DNA of 64,000 bases from Kitasatospora purpeofusca (GCF_000718025.1 NZ_JODS01000005.1:124001-188000); one strand, 5' to 3'. Numbered from the stretch's first letter, positions 34,958 to 43,827 are shown. The notes: a model not told the origin generated them from the letters alone. Numbers and translations are program-made.

Positions 34958-36787
34958 ATGCCGACGATGTTCCGGTACGAGCCGGTACCCCGTGACATCG
35001 GCGTCGAGGAGGCGCTGGCGGCCCGGATCGGCGACGCAGCCCATCTGCTCGCCCGCCAGTACGCCTTCGGCGAGTTCGCCGGCGACGACGCCGCCTCGCC
35101 CGTCGATGTCGCACTCGCGCAGGAGATCCATCTGCTGGACGGCTGGCGGCCGGGCAGCCCCGGGGTCGACGGGGACGGCGAGGGCGCAGGTGACGGCGAG
35201 GGCGACTGGCAGCCGTACCGGCCGGGCCGGATGGTGCTGGAGGAACTCGTCGAGCAGGAGCCCGCGTCCGGACCCGACGCCAGGCTGACGCTGGCCGCCG
35301 GCCTGCGCTGGCGCCGCGAACTCGCCTCGGCCGGCCTCGCCGCGCTGCTCCCCGCCTTCGCCACCACCTGCCCCTGCACCGTCGACGGGCCGCTCGCGCC
35401 CGCCCCGCTCGGCGCCGCCGTCCGGAGCCGGCTGCCCGACCCCGTCGCGCTGGCACCGTGGCTGGCCAGGCTCGTGGACCGGGACGAGACCGCGGCGAAG
35501 GAGTTCGGCGCGGCCGCCCCCGACCAGGAGGCCCTGGCCGGCGCGGCGGCGCGCTGGCTGGACTGGTGGACGCCGCGCGCGCCGGAGGGAACGCCCGACG
35601 CACCCGCGCCGGTGCCCGACGGCGTCGCCCCCGCGCCCCCGCCCCCGGTCGGCTGGAACCCCAACCGGCTCGAATACGCCTTCGCGGTGCGCTCCTCCAC
35701 CGTCCCCGAGCTGGAGCTGCGCGCCCAGGAGTACCCGGGCGGCCACCTGGACTGGTGGGCCGTCGACGCCCCGCCCGCCGACATCCCGGTCACCGAGGCC
35801 GCCGTGACGCACGAACAGCGCGCCGTCGTCCCCACCCCGGCGATCTTCGGCGGCATGCCCGCGTCCCGGTACTGGGAGATGGAGGACGCCAGGATCAACT
35901 TCGGCTCCGTGGACACCAGCCCCGCCGACCTCGGACGGCTGCTGCTGATCGCCTTCACCACGGTGTACGGCAACGACTGGTTCTGCTGCCCGCTGCCGAG
36001 CCCGGTGGGCTCGCTCAGCCGGGTCGTGCACTGCTCGGTCACGGACGTCTTCGGCGGCGCGACCGTGCTCGCCCACGCCTCCCTGGAGGACCCGGAGTGG
36101 AACCTCTTCGGCCTCGGCGAGGACCGCGGCGGCAGCGCCATGGGCGGCGGCGCCGGGGACGGCACCGGACCGCCGCCCTCCCCCTGGTTCTACCGGGCCG
36201 CGTCGCTGCCCGCCGGACTGGAGAGCCCGCCCGCCGAGTCCGTGCTGCTGCTGCGCGACGAGGCGGCGAACCTCGCCTGGGCGGTCGAGGAGACCGTCGG
36301 CGACCTGGCCGGGGAGCCGCTGGACCGCTACGCCCGCTGGGTGGCGGCCCGCCCGCCCCGGCCGACCACCGAACCCGGCGACCCGCCCGCCGACCGCTAC
36401 CTGCTCGCCACCGAGGTCCCGGGCCACTGGTACCCGCTGGTGCCCCAGCCGGTCGACCCGGCCGCGCCGGAGCAGATCCGGCTGCGGCTCGCCGGTCTGG
36501 TCCGCGACGAGAACACCCCGGCGCAGCCGCTCGGCCGGCTGCTCGGGGAGCAGCAGTGGCTGTTCGAGGAGGAGGTCCCGCGCTCCGGCGTCCGGGTGGA
36601 GCGCAGCCGCCAGTACACCCGCTGGCACGACGGCTCCGCCCACGCCTGGTCGGCGCGGCGCAAGGTCAGCGGCACCGGCTCGGGCTCCAGCGGGCTGCGC
36701 TACGACGTGCTGGAGCCCCCGCCGGGTCAGGCCCCCGTACCGCCGCCCGAACCGCAACCCGGGCCGGCGGCGCCTCCCGAGGAGTGA
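34958..36787 (+). CDS. Gene D: 609-aa uncharacterised protein
   Basis: ATG 34958 follows a perfect AGGAGGA. The N-terminus has HLLARQYAFGEFAGDDAASPVDVALAQ (positions about 29-55; key pattern LLARQ..FGEF.G.DA.SPV), a string I recall from unannotated bacterial proteins of similar clusters. The middle (about 150-330) has WLDWWTPRAP and GGMPASRYWEMEDARINFG. The C-terminal part has YGNDWFCCPLPSPVG (about 340-355), LGEQQWLFEEEVPR and ends in a Pro-rich tail. Several Trp-rich motifs suggest ligand or protein contacts. No signal peptide or transmembrane helix is visible. It is coupled to gene E (stop followed at once by its start). Confidence 0.82.
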   Translation: MPTMFRYEPVPRDIGVEEALAARIGDAAHLLARQYAFGEFAGDDAASPVDVALAQEIHLLDGWRPGSPGVDGDGEGAGDGEGDWQPYRPGRMVLEELVEQEPASGPDARLTLAAGLRWRRELASAGLAALLPAFATTCPCTVDGPLAPAPLGAAVRSRLPDPVALAPWLARLVDRDETAAKEFGAAAPDQEALAGAAARWLDWWTPRAPEGTPDAPAPVPDGVAPAPPPPVGWNPNRLEYAFAVRSSTVPELELRAQEYPGGHLDWWAVDAPPADIPVTEAAVTHEQRAVVPTPAIFGGMPASRYWEMEDARINFGSVDTSPADLGRLLLIAFTTVYGNDWFCCPLPSPVGSLSRVVHCSVTDVFGGATVLAHASLEDPEWNLFGLGEDRGGSAMGGGAGDGTGPPPSPWFYRAASLPAGLESPPAESVLLLRDEAANLAWAVEETVGDLAGEPLDRYARWVAARPPRPTTEPGDPPADRYLLATEVPGHWYPLVPQPVDPAAPEQIRLRLAGLVRDENTPAQPLGRLLGEQQWLFEEEVPRSGVRVERSRQYTRWHDGSAHAWSARRKVSGTGSGSSGLRYDVLEPPPGQAPVPPPEPQPGPAAPPEE

Positions 36788-36790
36788 GTG

Positions 36791-37717
36791 ATGCACGACA
36801 GCGTCAGGAACGGGTTCAACGCGTTCAGCGAACCGTTGGAGAGCCGTGAGCACATGATGTACCTGGATGTGAAGAGCCTGGTGTCGACCGGCGTCGGCAA
36901 CCTGCTCGACGCCGACGACCCGGAGAACTTCGGCAGCAACCCGGTGCCGCTGCCGGACACCTTCACCCTGGACTGGTCGGACCGGAACACCGGCGCCCCG
37001 GCCGACCGGGCCGCCGTCGAGGACGAGTACCGGAAGATCAAGTTCAGCGGCACCGCCAACGCGCCGACCTCCCAGAAGCGGGCCATCGCGCAACTGCTGG
37101 TCTCCGACGCGTCGATCGACGGGCTGATCACCACCAAGCTGGACTCCTTCGAGAGCTCGCTGCGCGGCCGGTCGCCGTTCGCCGGATTCGACGGCTGGCC
37201 CGCCCCTGGGCAGCTCGGCCTGCTCAGCATGGCCTGGGCGATGGGCCCGATGTTCCGCTTCCCGCACTTCGAGGCCGCCGCGGCCGACGGCGACTGGCAG
37301 ACCATGGCCCGGGAGTGCCGGATGACGGAGGCCGGGAACTCCGGCGTCGTCCCGCGCAACGTCCGCAACGCCCTGCTCCTCACCCTCGCCGGCTGGGTCA
37401 CCTCCCAGGGCGGCGATATCACCGACCTGGTCTACGACCCCACCGTCCCGCTGGACGCCAACCTCCGCTCGGGCACCCTGCCGGTGCCGCTCAACCTCCT
37501 GATCGGCGTCCAGACCGCCCTGGAGACCCTGGGTTTCGACCCGCACGGCCTGGACGGCATCGCGGGCCCCGGCACCCGGGGCGCCCTCACCGCCTTCCAG
37601 GGCGCCAACGGCCTCACCCCCACCCCCGGCGTCAGCGGCATCGACGACGTCCCCGAGGAGACCGTCGCCGCCCTGGCCGCCCAGCTCGACGCCCGCGGCG
37701 TGACCCGCTTCCCCTGA
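36791..37717 (+). CDS. Gene E: 308-aa protein with C-terminal peptidoglycan-binding-like domain
   Basis: ATG 36791 is 6 bases after GAGGAG; GTG 36788 is an alternative start only 3 bases from it. The N-terminal ~200 residues are of unknown type (FPHFEAAAADGDWQTMARECR, GVVPRNVRNALLLTLAGW), reminiscent of a lysozyme-like/endopeptidase accessory fold but without an assignable active site. The C-terminal ~75 residues resemble PG_binding_1 (GVQTALETLGFDPHGLDGIAGPGTR with the helix ALTAFQGANGL). There is no signal peptide, so if it meets the cell wall it must be exported by another route or released. It is the last gene of the A-E locus, with only 4 bases to the convergent MFS gene. Confidence 0.8.
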   Translation: MHDSVRNGFNAFSEPLESREHMMYLDVKSLVSTGVGNLLDADDPENFGSNPVPLPDTFTLDWSDRNTGAPADRAAVEDEYRKIKFSGTANAPTSQKRAIAQLLVSDASIDGLITTKLDSFESSLRGRSPFAGFDGWPAPGQLGLLSMAWAMGPMFRFPHFEAAAADGDWQTMARECRMTEAGNSGVVPRNVRNALLLTLAGWVTSQGGDITDLVYDPTVPLDANLRSGTLPVPLNLLIGVQTALETLGFDPHGLDGIAGPGTRGALTAFQGANGLTPTPGVSGIDDVPEETVAALAAQLDARGVTRFP

Positions 37718-37721
37718 CCGG

Positions 37722-38954
37722 CTACCTTCGCCCCGCAGCCCGACCCGCGCGACTCGCCTGTTCCGTCCGTTCCGCCCGATCCGCGCTGGTCGTCGGCAGG
37801 CCCGCGACGAGCAGCGCCGCCAGGCTCGCCGCCGCCCCCACCGCGACCACCGCCGGCCAGCCACCGTGCGCCCAGGCGAACGAGCCCACGAGGGAGCCCA
37901 ACGCGATGCCCAGGAACCGGAGCGTGAACCAGCACGTGTTGAGACGGCTGTGGAGCTCCGGGTCCAGGGTGAACAGGACCCCCTGACAGACGGCCTGGTT
38001 GCCCCAGGTACCGACGTCGAGGACGACCACCCCGACCGTCAGCCAGAGGATGCCGCTCCCTCCGGGCAGCAGCAGCGCCCAGCCGACGGCGGTCACGGCG
38101 ATCGGGGCGAGCACCGCGCGGCGCCGGCCGAAGCGGTCCGCCAGCCTCCCGGCGGCCCCGGAGGCGAGCGCGCCGGCCACCGCGACCAGGCCGAACAGGC
38201 CCACCACGGTGGAGCCGTAGTGGTAGCGCTCCTCGAGGAGGAAGGTGAGGGCGGTCCAGAAGGCGCCGAAGGAGACACCGACCAGGCCCCCCGAGACAGT
38301 GATCCGGCGCACCGCCGGGTGGGTCGCGAACAGCCGCGGCACCGAGGCCAGCAGCTCGCGGTAGGGCGTGGCCCGGGCCGCCGGGACCGTGGGCAGCGCC
38401 CGCCGCAGGACCAGCGCCAGCAGCAGGGTCACTGCGCACGAGCACCCGAACACGGCGCGCCAACCCGCCAGTTCGGCGAGCGCCCCGGAGTACGTCCGGG
38501 AGGCCAGCACCCCGACCAGCAGACCGGCCTGGACGGTACCGACGGTCCGCCCGGGGCCGCGGTCGCCCGCCAGCGCGACGGCCAGCGGCGCCACCAGCTG
38601 CGGGACCGGGGAGAGCACGCCCAGGACGAAGGCCGCGACCACCAGCAGTCCCGCCGTCGGGGCGAGTGCGCAGGCGGCCAGGGCGCCGGCCGAGGCCGCG
38701 CACAGGCCGAGGACCAGCCGGCGCCGGTCCAGGCTGTCGCCGAGCGGCACCAGGAGCGCGATGCCCGCCGCGTACCCGATCTGGGTCGCGGTCGGCACGG
38801 CGCCGAGCGTCGCGGGCGGGACGTGCAGTGCGGCGGCGGCGCTGCCCAGCAACGGCTGGCCGAGGTAGATGTTGGCGGCGGTCAGGGCACTGGTCGTGGC
38901 GAGCAGCGCGGTGACCCGTCGCGGCCCAGGGACCTCACGGTCGTTCTCGATCAC
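37722..38954 (-). CDS. MFS transporter (drug/solute exporter type)
   Basis: A 410-residue protein with about 12 transmembrane segments and the MFS loop motifs PLGDSLDRRRLV (after TM2) and GRLADRFGRRRAVL (after TM8). Start GTG 38954 gives VIENDREV then TM1; no good Shine-Dalgarno precedes it, so leaderless translation is possible. It is divergent from an AraC regulator across about 75 bases and is the likely target of it. Substrate unknown. It is convergent with gene E. Confidence 0.88.
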   Translation of the reverse strand: MIENDREVPGPRRVTALLATTSALTAANIYLGQPLLGSAAAALHVPPATLGAVPTATQIGYAAGIALLVPLGDSLDRRRLVLGLCAASAGALAACALAPTAGLLVVAAFVLGVLSPVPQLVAPLAVALAGDRGPGRTVGTVQAGLLVGVLASRTYSGALAELAGWRAVFGCSCAVTLLLALVLRRALPTVPAARATPYRELLASVPRLFATHPAVRRITVSGGLVGVSFGAFWTALTFLLEERYHYGSTVVGLFGLVAVAGALASGAAGRLADRFGRRRAVLAPIAVTAVGWALLLPGGSGILWLTVGVVVLDVGTWGNQAVCQGVLFTLDPELHSRLNTCWFTLRFLGIALGSLVGSFAWAHGGWPAVVAVGAAASLAALLVAGLPTTSADRAERTEQASRAGRAAGRR

Positions 38955-39028
38955 GGGAGGAGACGCTACGGAGACCCGCCTGTGGCAAGCTTTCGCCGAT
39001 CCGCCGTCCACTGTCGAGAGTGCGCCAA

Positions 39029-39799
39029 ATGCATGGCAAGAGCGAGAACCGCGACGACTACCAGCACGTGCCGCGCCCGCTGGCGGCGATGGCCCGCGAC
39101 CTGCCCGCCGGCCACCACATCCCCCCGCACCACCACCGCCGGGCCCAGCTGATCTACGGAACCAGCGGGGCGATCACCGTCGTCACCGACCGGGGGACGT
39201 GGGTGGTCCCGGCCACCCGGGGAGTCTGGGTCCCGGCCGGCGTCGTGCACGCGATGACCTGCACCGGGCCGGTGCGGATGCGCACGCTGTACCTCGAACC
39301 CGGCGCCGCGGTCGGCCTGCCCGACACACCGACGGTCGTCGCGGTGCCGCCGCTGCTGCGCGAACTCATCGACGCCGCCACCCGCATCCCGCTCGACTAC
39401 CGGACCGACGGCCGCGACGGCCGCCTCGTCGACCTGCTGCTCCACGAACTCGCGCCGCAACCCGTCCCCGCCCTGCACCTCCCGGTCCCGACCGACCCCG
39501 CCCTGGACGCACTCTGCGCGGCGGTCCGCGCCACCCCGGGCGCCCGCTGGACGACCACGACCGCCGCCGCCCACGCCCACCTCAGCCCGCGCAGCCTCCA
39601 ACGCCGCTTCCCCGCCGCGACCGGCATGACCCTGGCGCACTGGATCCAGCAGGCCCGCCTGATCCACGCCGTCACCCTGCTCGCCGCCGACACCCCGGTC
39701 ACCACCGTCGCCACCGCGCTCGGCTACGCCACCCCGAGCGCGTTCACCGCGATGTTCCACCGCACCCTGGGCGTCCCCCCGAGCGCCTGGTTCGCCTGA
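39029..39799 (+). CDS. AraC-family transcriptional regulator with N-terminal cupin
   Basis: 256 residues from ATG 39029 (GTG 39020 also in frame; GAGAG is better spaced for the ATG). The N-terminal cupin/AraC-binding domain has HIPPHHHRRAQLIYG and GVWVPAGVVHAM. The C-terminal AraC HTH (about 170-256) has LSPRSLQRRFPAATGMTLAHWIQQARL and ALGYATPSAFTAMFHRTLGVPPSAWF. This cupin-AraC type usually controls a neighbouring exporter, here the divergent MFS gene. Confidence 0.9.
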   Translation: MHGKSENRDDYQHVPRPLAAMARDLPAGHHIPPHHHRRAQLIYGTSGAITVVTDRGTWVVPATRGVWVPAGVVHAMTCTGPVRMRTLYLEPGAAVGLPDTPTVVAVPPLLRELIDAATRIPLDYRTDGRDGRLVDLLLHELAPQPVPALHLPVPTDPALDALCAAVRATPGARWTTTTAAAHAHLSPRSLQRRFPAATGMTLAHWIQQARLIHAVTLLAADTPVTTVATALGYATPSAFTAMFHRTLGVPPSAWFA

Positions 39800-39852
39800 C
39801 CACTCTCGGCGCGCCCCGGGACCGTACGCGGCCGAAGCGGTACTAATGGCAC

Positions 39853-40497
39853 ATGCCAACCAGCCAACAACTGCACTACCTTCGCTCGCAATTGACCCCG
39901 CCCGGCGAAGAACCGCCCACCCTGGTGGCGGAGTTCGCGACCGGACGCGGACGGCTCGGCACCCTGGCCGTCCTCGCCGCCCTGCAACAACGGATCATCA
40001 CCTCCGACCGCCGCAGCCTCCTCCTGCTCGCGACCCGCTGCGCGGACGTTCCACTGGGCGCCTGGTTCGCCGGCCTCGCCGAGGGCGAGAGCGCGGCGCT
40101 GCGCACCCTGCCCGCCCTCGCCACCGCCTGCGGCCCGACCGGGACCGCCGCCGAACCACTGCCCGGCTGCCAGGCCTACCCCGCCTACCTCGCCTGGCTC
40201 GCCCTGAATGGCCACCCACCCGCCGTCACAGCCGCCTTGGTCGCCAACTTCACGGCATGGGGCGGCTATTGCGCCACCCTGGCCGGGGCACTGCGACGCT
40301 TCCACGACTTCGACGAGGAGGCCTGCGCCTTCTTCGACTTCTTCGCCCAGCCCCCGACCGCCCTGGAACAGGCAGCCACCGAGGCAATCGGCCCGGCAGG
40401 CCTCACCGACCCGGACCTTGATGCCGCACGTGAGTACGGCCGCCTGCTCCAGGCCTACGAGCAACTCTTCTGGACCACCCTCACCGAACTCCCCTGA
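39853..40497 (+). CDS. TenA/thiaminase-II-like protein
   Basis: A 214-residue all-helical protein; ATG 39853. The middle and C-terminal regions (YPAYLAWLALNGHPPAV, VANFTAWGGYCATLAGALR, FFDFFAQPPTALEQAA) resemble the TenA/THI-4 helical-bundle fold seen in divergent members encoded outside thiamine operons. The catalytic Cys of true thiaminase II is not obvious (Cys in GGYC is a candidate), so it may not be a thiaminase. It stands alone and is convergent with the broken kinase gene. Confidence 0.62.
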   Translation: MPTSQQLHYLRSQLTPPGEEPPTLVAEFATGRGRLGTLAVLAALQQRIITSDRRSLLLLATRCADVPLGAWFAGLAEGESAALRTLPALATACGPTGTAAEPLPGCQAYPAYLAWLALNGHPPAVTAALVANFTAWGGYCATLAGALRRFHDFDEEACAFFDFFAQPPTALEQAATEAIGPAGLTDPDLDAAREYGRLLQAYEQLFWTTLTELP

Positions 40498-40527
40498 GAT
40501 CGCGTTGCCACCAGTGCTCAAGCTCGA

Positions 40528-41387
40528 TCACCGGTCGACCACTACTACGAGTTCCGCCAACTCGGCGGCAGTCGGCCGGTCCTCGGGATCCGCCAACAGA
40601 ACATCCCGCAGGCGGACTTGAAGAGCAGGCCAGGACATCAGGTCGACATCGGAACCACGCGGTGGGCGATAGCCGTGCGCATCGCGTCCACCGAAGTGCC
40701 CCTCCCGAGGCCGGCGACCTCGTAGTCCAGCGGCCACCTACCGGTGACGCAGGTCCAGAGGGCGCCTGCGAGGGCGTAGACGTCGGCGGTCTGCGTCGTG
40801 TCGACGGGCTGTGGGCCGTCGATGATCCGGGCGGCCAGCTCGGGGGCCGTGAGGTGGATCATCGTGCCGTCGAACCTCCGCCACGGGGTGCTGCCGACCT
40901 GCCGCGACCAGGCGAAGTCCAGCAGTCGGACAGCGTCCTCGGTGTGGATCCCGTGCTGTGGCTGGAGGTCCCCGTGCACCCACCCGGCCCCGTGCAGATC
41001 GGCCACCGCGCGACACAACCCGACTGCGGCCTCCAGCGCTTCCCGCCGCCCTCCGGTGTCCTTGCGCACCGGCCGGAACACCTCCCAGGTGGACGGCCCG
41101 GCCAGCCACGGGGTGACGTACCAGACGCCGTCGTCGAAGCGACCGGCCGTCACCGTGTACTCGGAGAGCTGATCCAGGACAGACGCTTCGCGGGCGGTGA
41201 CCTCGGCGGCCTCGCCGGTGCCGAGCTTGATGCTCACCACACCCTGCGGACCACTGGCCTTCCACACCGCCGAGCCTCGCCGGTCGCTGATCTCCTCCAG
41301 CTCGACGAGCCCGCAGACCTCCTCCGCGGCCTTCAGCGCCACTGCGGCGCCAGGAGGGAACTCGCCCATTCTCTCACTGCCTTCCAC
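40528..41387 (-). pseudogene. Ser/Thr protein kinase-like gene with a frameshift near its 3' end
   Basis: The main frame (GTG 41387 or ATG 41369, down to TGA at 40638) encodes most of a kinase: IKLGTGEA (Lys), HGDLQPQHGI in place of the usual HRDLKPxN, LLDFAWS in place of DFG, APELAA and ADVYALAGALW. The C-terminal helix typical of these kinases (SWPALQVRLRDVLLADPEDRP, TAAELAELV) is in another frame ending at 40528. The frames exchange near 40655-40690, around GCGGTGGGCG. The span 40528-41387 is 860 bases, one short of a multiple of three, so one base seems lost, or there is a sequencing error. Its start overlaps the upstream gene by about 50 bases, so it is the third gene of an operon. Confidence 0.72.
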
Positions 41388-41975
41388 TCACAAGGAACGT
41401 GATCGAAGACGTCGCGCCCGTCATCGACCGCCACGGACAACGCCGCGGCCAGGTCGGGCGTACCCGTCAAGAACTTCGGATCCAACAGCCTCACACCCGC
41501 CCGCACCGGCAGGAACGACAAGGGCGGCGGCGGGATACTCCCGCCGCGCCGACCTGTCTCCACAGCACCCTGGGCAAACTTCCCGATCATGACCCCGACC
41601 GGCGCGTACAGGTGCTTCAACGCCCAGTGGGGCCAAGCAAGCAGCTCACGATGGTCCGCGCCGACGCAGTGCCCGCGCAGCACGACGTTCTCGCACGCGA
41701 GGACACCGTACGGCCGTGCCATCAGCGGACGTACCCATTCCGCAGCCTGCATAGAACAACTCCGCCTCCACCGCGTACCGATGGCTGCCGGGGGTGATCT
41801 CATAGACCGTCCACCCGGTCATACCGCGTCGGATCGACGATCGCAGGAACGGGCAGTGCTCGTCCAAGCCGGCAAGGTATCCGTCCGCGCCGAAGGGGTG
41901 CTCCGTGCGGGCCCCGGTGAGGCGGAGCGCCCCGGCGGTCGGCCGGGGCGCTCCGCCGAACGGTGCCGTGATCAC
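41333..41975 (-). pseudogene. DUF6875-like protein gene, frameshifted
   Basis: GTG 41975 forms a GTGA overlap with the preceding gene. The first frame gives YLAGLDEHCPFLRSSIRRG and TGWTVYEITPGSHRYAVEAELFYAG. The following conserved-looking part (MARPYGVLACENVVLRG, HWALKHLYAPVGVMIGKF, IPPPPLSFLPVRAGVR, GRDVFDHVPCEWKAVREWAS) is in a second frame that ends at 41333. The total of 643 bases is one more than a multiple of three, so one extra base is inferred, about 41700-41760. An alternative is two separate genes, with ATG 41753 starting the second. The family name is tentative. Its 3' end overlaps the kinase start. Confidence 0.6.
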
Positions 41976-42385
41976 AGGCAGGACGCCGTCGGGGCCATGT
42001 CGCCATCGCCCGGGACGGGCGAGCAGTTCCACTCGCCCCGTACCTCGCCGGTCTCGCGGTACCTGGCCAGGGCCTCGGTGTCGAGCGTGCCGTCAGCGCT
42101 CGTGAACCAGACCGCCGGCAGCGGCCCGTACGCCTCCTCGTACGCTCCCACCCAGGTGATGAAGCCGCTGCCCCTGCCCTCGACGTGGGCCAGCCTGCGG
42201 CCCGCGTGCCGGAGCGTGAACGCCTCGTACGCCTCCGGGTCGTCCGCCAGCCGGTGCCACGCCGTGTCGACGGCGGCGGAGAACATCTCCGGCACCGCTT
42301 CACCGGAGTCGATCCGTCGCGCCGCGATCGCGAAGTACTTGCCCAGCTCGTCCAGCTCGGTGGTGGACTTGACGGTGTTGCTCAC
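41972..42385 (-). CDS. Uncharacterised 137-aa protein with Cys-containing C-terminal tail
   Basis: ATG 42385 starts a globular ~115-residue region (ELGKYFAIAARRIDSG, AVDTAWHRLADDPEAYEAF, AHVEGRGSGFITWVGAYEE, YGPLPAVWF). A tail WNCSPVPGDGDMAPTASCL with two Cys follows. I cannot name the family. It is the first gene of an overlapping three-gene operon with the DUF6875-like and kinase-like genes, and is divergent from an XRE-TPR regulator. The tail could be a metal/disulfide site or, speculatively, a modified core peptide. Confidence 0.72.
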   Translation of the reverse strand: MSNTVKSTTELDELGKYFAIAARRIDSGEAVPEMFSAAVDTAWHRLADDPEAYEAFTLRHAGRRLAHVEGRGSGFITWVGAYEEAYGPLPAVWFTSADGTLDTEALARYRETGEVRGEWNCSPVPGDGDMAPTASCL

Positions 42386-42555
42386 GGGTTTCTCCCATCG
42401 GATCGGTGCTGCTCGCCCGGGAACGGGTCGAGCGGCTGCATCCAGTGAACGGCGCGGGAGTTGTCGCGAACCAGAGCAGAAAGTTACTGTCTGTCAGGCA
42501 CAATCAACGCACTGTTCGGCCTGACCTGGGCCTGTCGATCCGAGCGAAGGAGGCC
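42386..42555. promoter_or_regulatory. Divergent promoter region between kinase operon and XRE-TPR regulator
   Basis: 170 bases with no gene. AT-richer patch AAAGTTACTGTCTGTCAGGC at 42479-42498. GGAGGCC lies just before GTG 42556. The TGTCTGTCAGGCA stretch has partial dyad symmetry and could be the regulator's own site; this is inference only. Confidence 0.4.
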
Positions 42556-43812
42556 GTGACTCCGAGGCGCAAGAACTTCGCGGAGCGCCGCAAGGCACTG
42601 GGCTACAGTCAGGAGGCATTCGCCCACGAGTTGGGAGTGGCGGTTTCCACCGTCGCCCGCTGGGAGGCCGGCGCGACCGACCCCCCGGGGTACATCCATC
42701 CCAAGCTGGCAACGGCCCTCAGGATCACTCCCGAACGACTGGCGGAGCTCCTCGCGCCTGCGGCACCGCATCCATGCCGTCCGGTGGTCTACGCTGCCGG
42801 CCCATCTCTTGGCGATACTGACGACATGAAGCGCCGCGATATTCTGAGCTTGCTCGCCGCGACCGGCGCCCTCGTTGCGCTGCCGACCTCCAGCGCGGCC
42901 TCGCCCCGTACTGGCGCGTCTGCCGCACTTGCCGAAACCGGACCCGAGTTGAACGCGCACCTCTGGAAGGTGTTCGGCCTGTCCGACTCGAAGCAGGCCG
43001 TCTACCCCTTGGTCCGACACCAGTTGAACCTCCTGGCCACCGCGCTGGGCGAGCAGCAGAGCGAGGCCGCGCATCAGAAGCTCTGCACACTTGTGGGAGA
43101 TCTGTACCAGCTCGCGGGCGAGATCTTCTTCGACGCCAACCGGTACACCGATGCGGCCTACTGCTACACCCTGGCCGCCAGCGCCAGCAGGGAGGCCGGC
43201 GCCTACGACATGTGGGCATGTGCCCTGACCCGGCACGCGTTCGTGGAACTGTACGAGAACCGGTTCGGCGTCGCGGCTCCGATACTCGCGGCGGCATCCC
43301 GCGTCGCCGAACGAGGAGACCACCAGTTGTCGACCCGCTACTGGGTGGCGGCGGTCCAGGCAGAGGCCCATGCGGGTCTCGGCGACCTCGATGCGACCGA
43401 GCGCGCGCTCGACAGCGCCGAGCAGGTGCACAACCTCTCCGGGGAACCACACAACGGAGGCTGGCTCCGGTTCGACGGCTCCCGCCTCGCCGAGGAACGT
43501 GGAACCTGCTATCTCGCGCTCGGCCGACCGGATCTGGCGGAGCAGGCATTGACCACTGCCCTGTCGCAGCGGCTCTCGCCCCGCCGCCGGGGAGCTGTGC
43601 TCGCGGAGTTGGCAGCCCTCGGAGTCGAACGCAGCGATCTCGACCAGGCGATTCACTACACTCACGCCGCGCTGGAGCTGGCGAGCCGGACCGGATCGGG
43701 CTTCATCGGGAGGAAGTTGGAGACCGTCAAGAGCCGCCTCGTCCCCCTGATGACCGACAGCCGGGCCTCGACGCTGCACCAGCAGATCTCGGCGCTCGAC
43801 AGCGCCGTCTGA
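42556..43812 (+). CDS. XRE-family regulator with TPR-like C-terminal domain
   Basis: 418 residues; GTG 42556 behind GAAGGAGG. An N-terminal HTH (about 5-60: SQEAFAHELGVAVSTVARWEAG) is followed by a linker with a Met-Lys-Arg-Arg-Asp segment and a hydrophobic stretch ILSLLAATGALVAL (about 95-110). About 300 residues of helical pairs follow (FFDANRYTDAAYCYTLAAS, LGDLDATERALDSAEQV, LGRPDLAEQALTTAL), TPR-like as in streptomycete developmental/secondary-metabolism regulators. Probably controls the divergent operon and/or the small gene downstream. Confidence 0.85.
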   Translation: MTPRRKNFAERRKALGYSQEAFAHELGVAVSTVARWEAGATDPPGYIHPKLATALRITPERLAELLAPAAPHPCRPVVYAAGPSLGDTDDMKRRDILSLLAATGALVALPTSSAASPRTGASAALAETGPELNAHLWKVFGLSDSKQAVYPLVRHQLNLLATALGEQQSEAAHQKLCTLVGDLYQLAGEIFFDANRYTDAAYCYTLAASASREAGAYDMWACALTRHAFVELYENRFGVAAPILAAASRVAERGDHQLSTRYWVAAVQAEAHAGLGDLDATERALDSAEQVHNLSGEPHNGGWLRFDGSRLAEERGTCYLALGRPDLAEQALTTALSQRLSPRRRGAVLAELAALGVERSDLDQAIHYTHAALELASRTGSGFIGRKLETVKSRLVPLMTDSRASTLHQQISALDSAV

Positions 43813-43827
43813 CGAAGGAGTGACGCA

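Noticed and set aside
25627..35603. Very long minus-strand open frames (up to 1,690 codons) opposite genes A-D
   Set aside because: Low-complexity Gly/Arg/Val composition with no motif; the plus-strand genes have proper starts, overlaps and folded-looking sequence.
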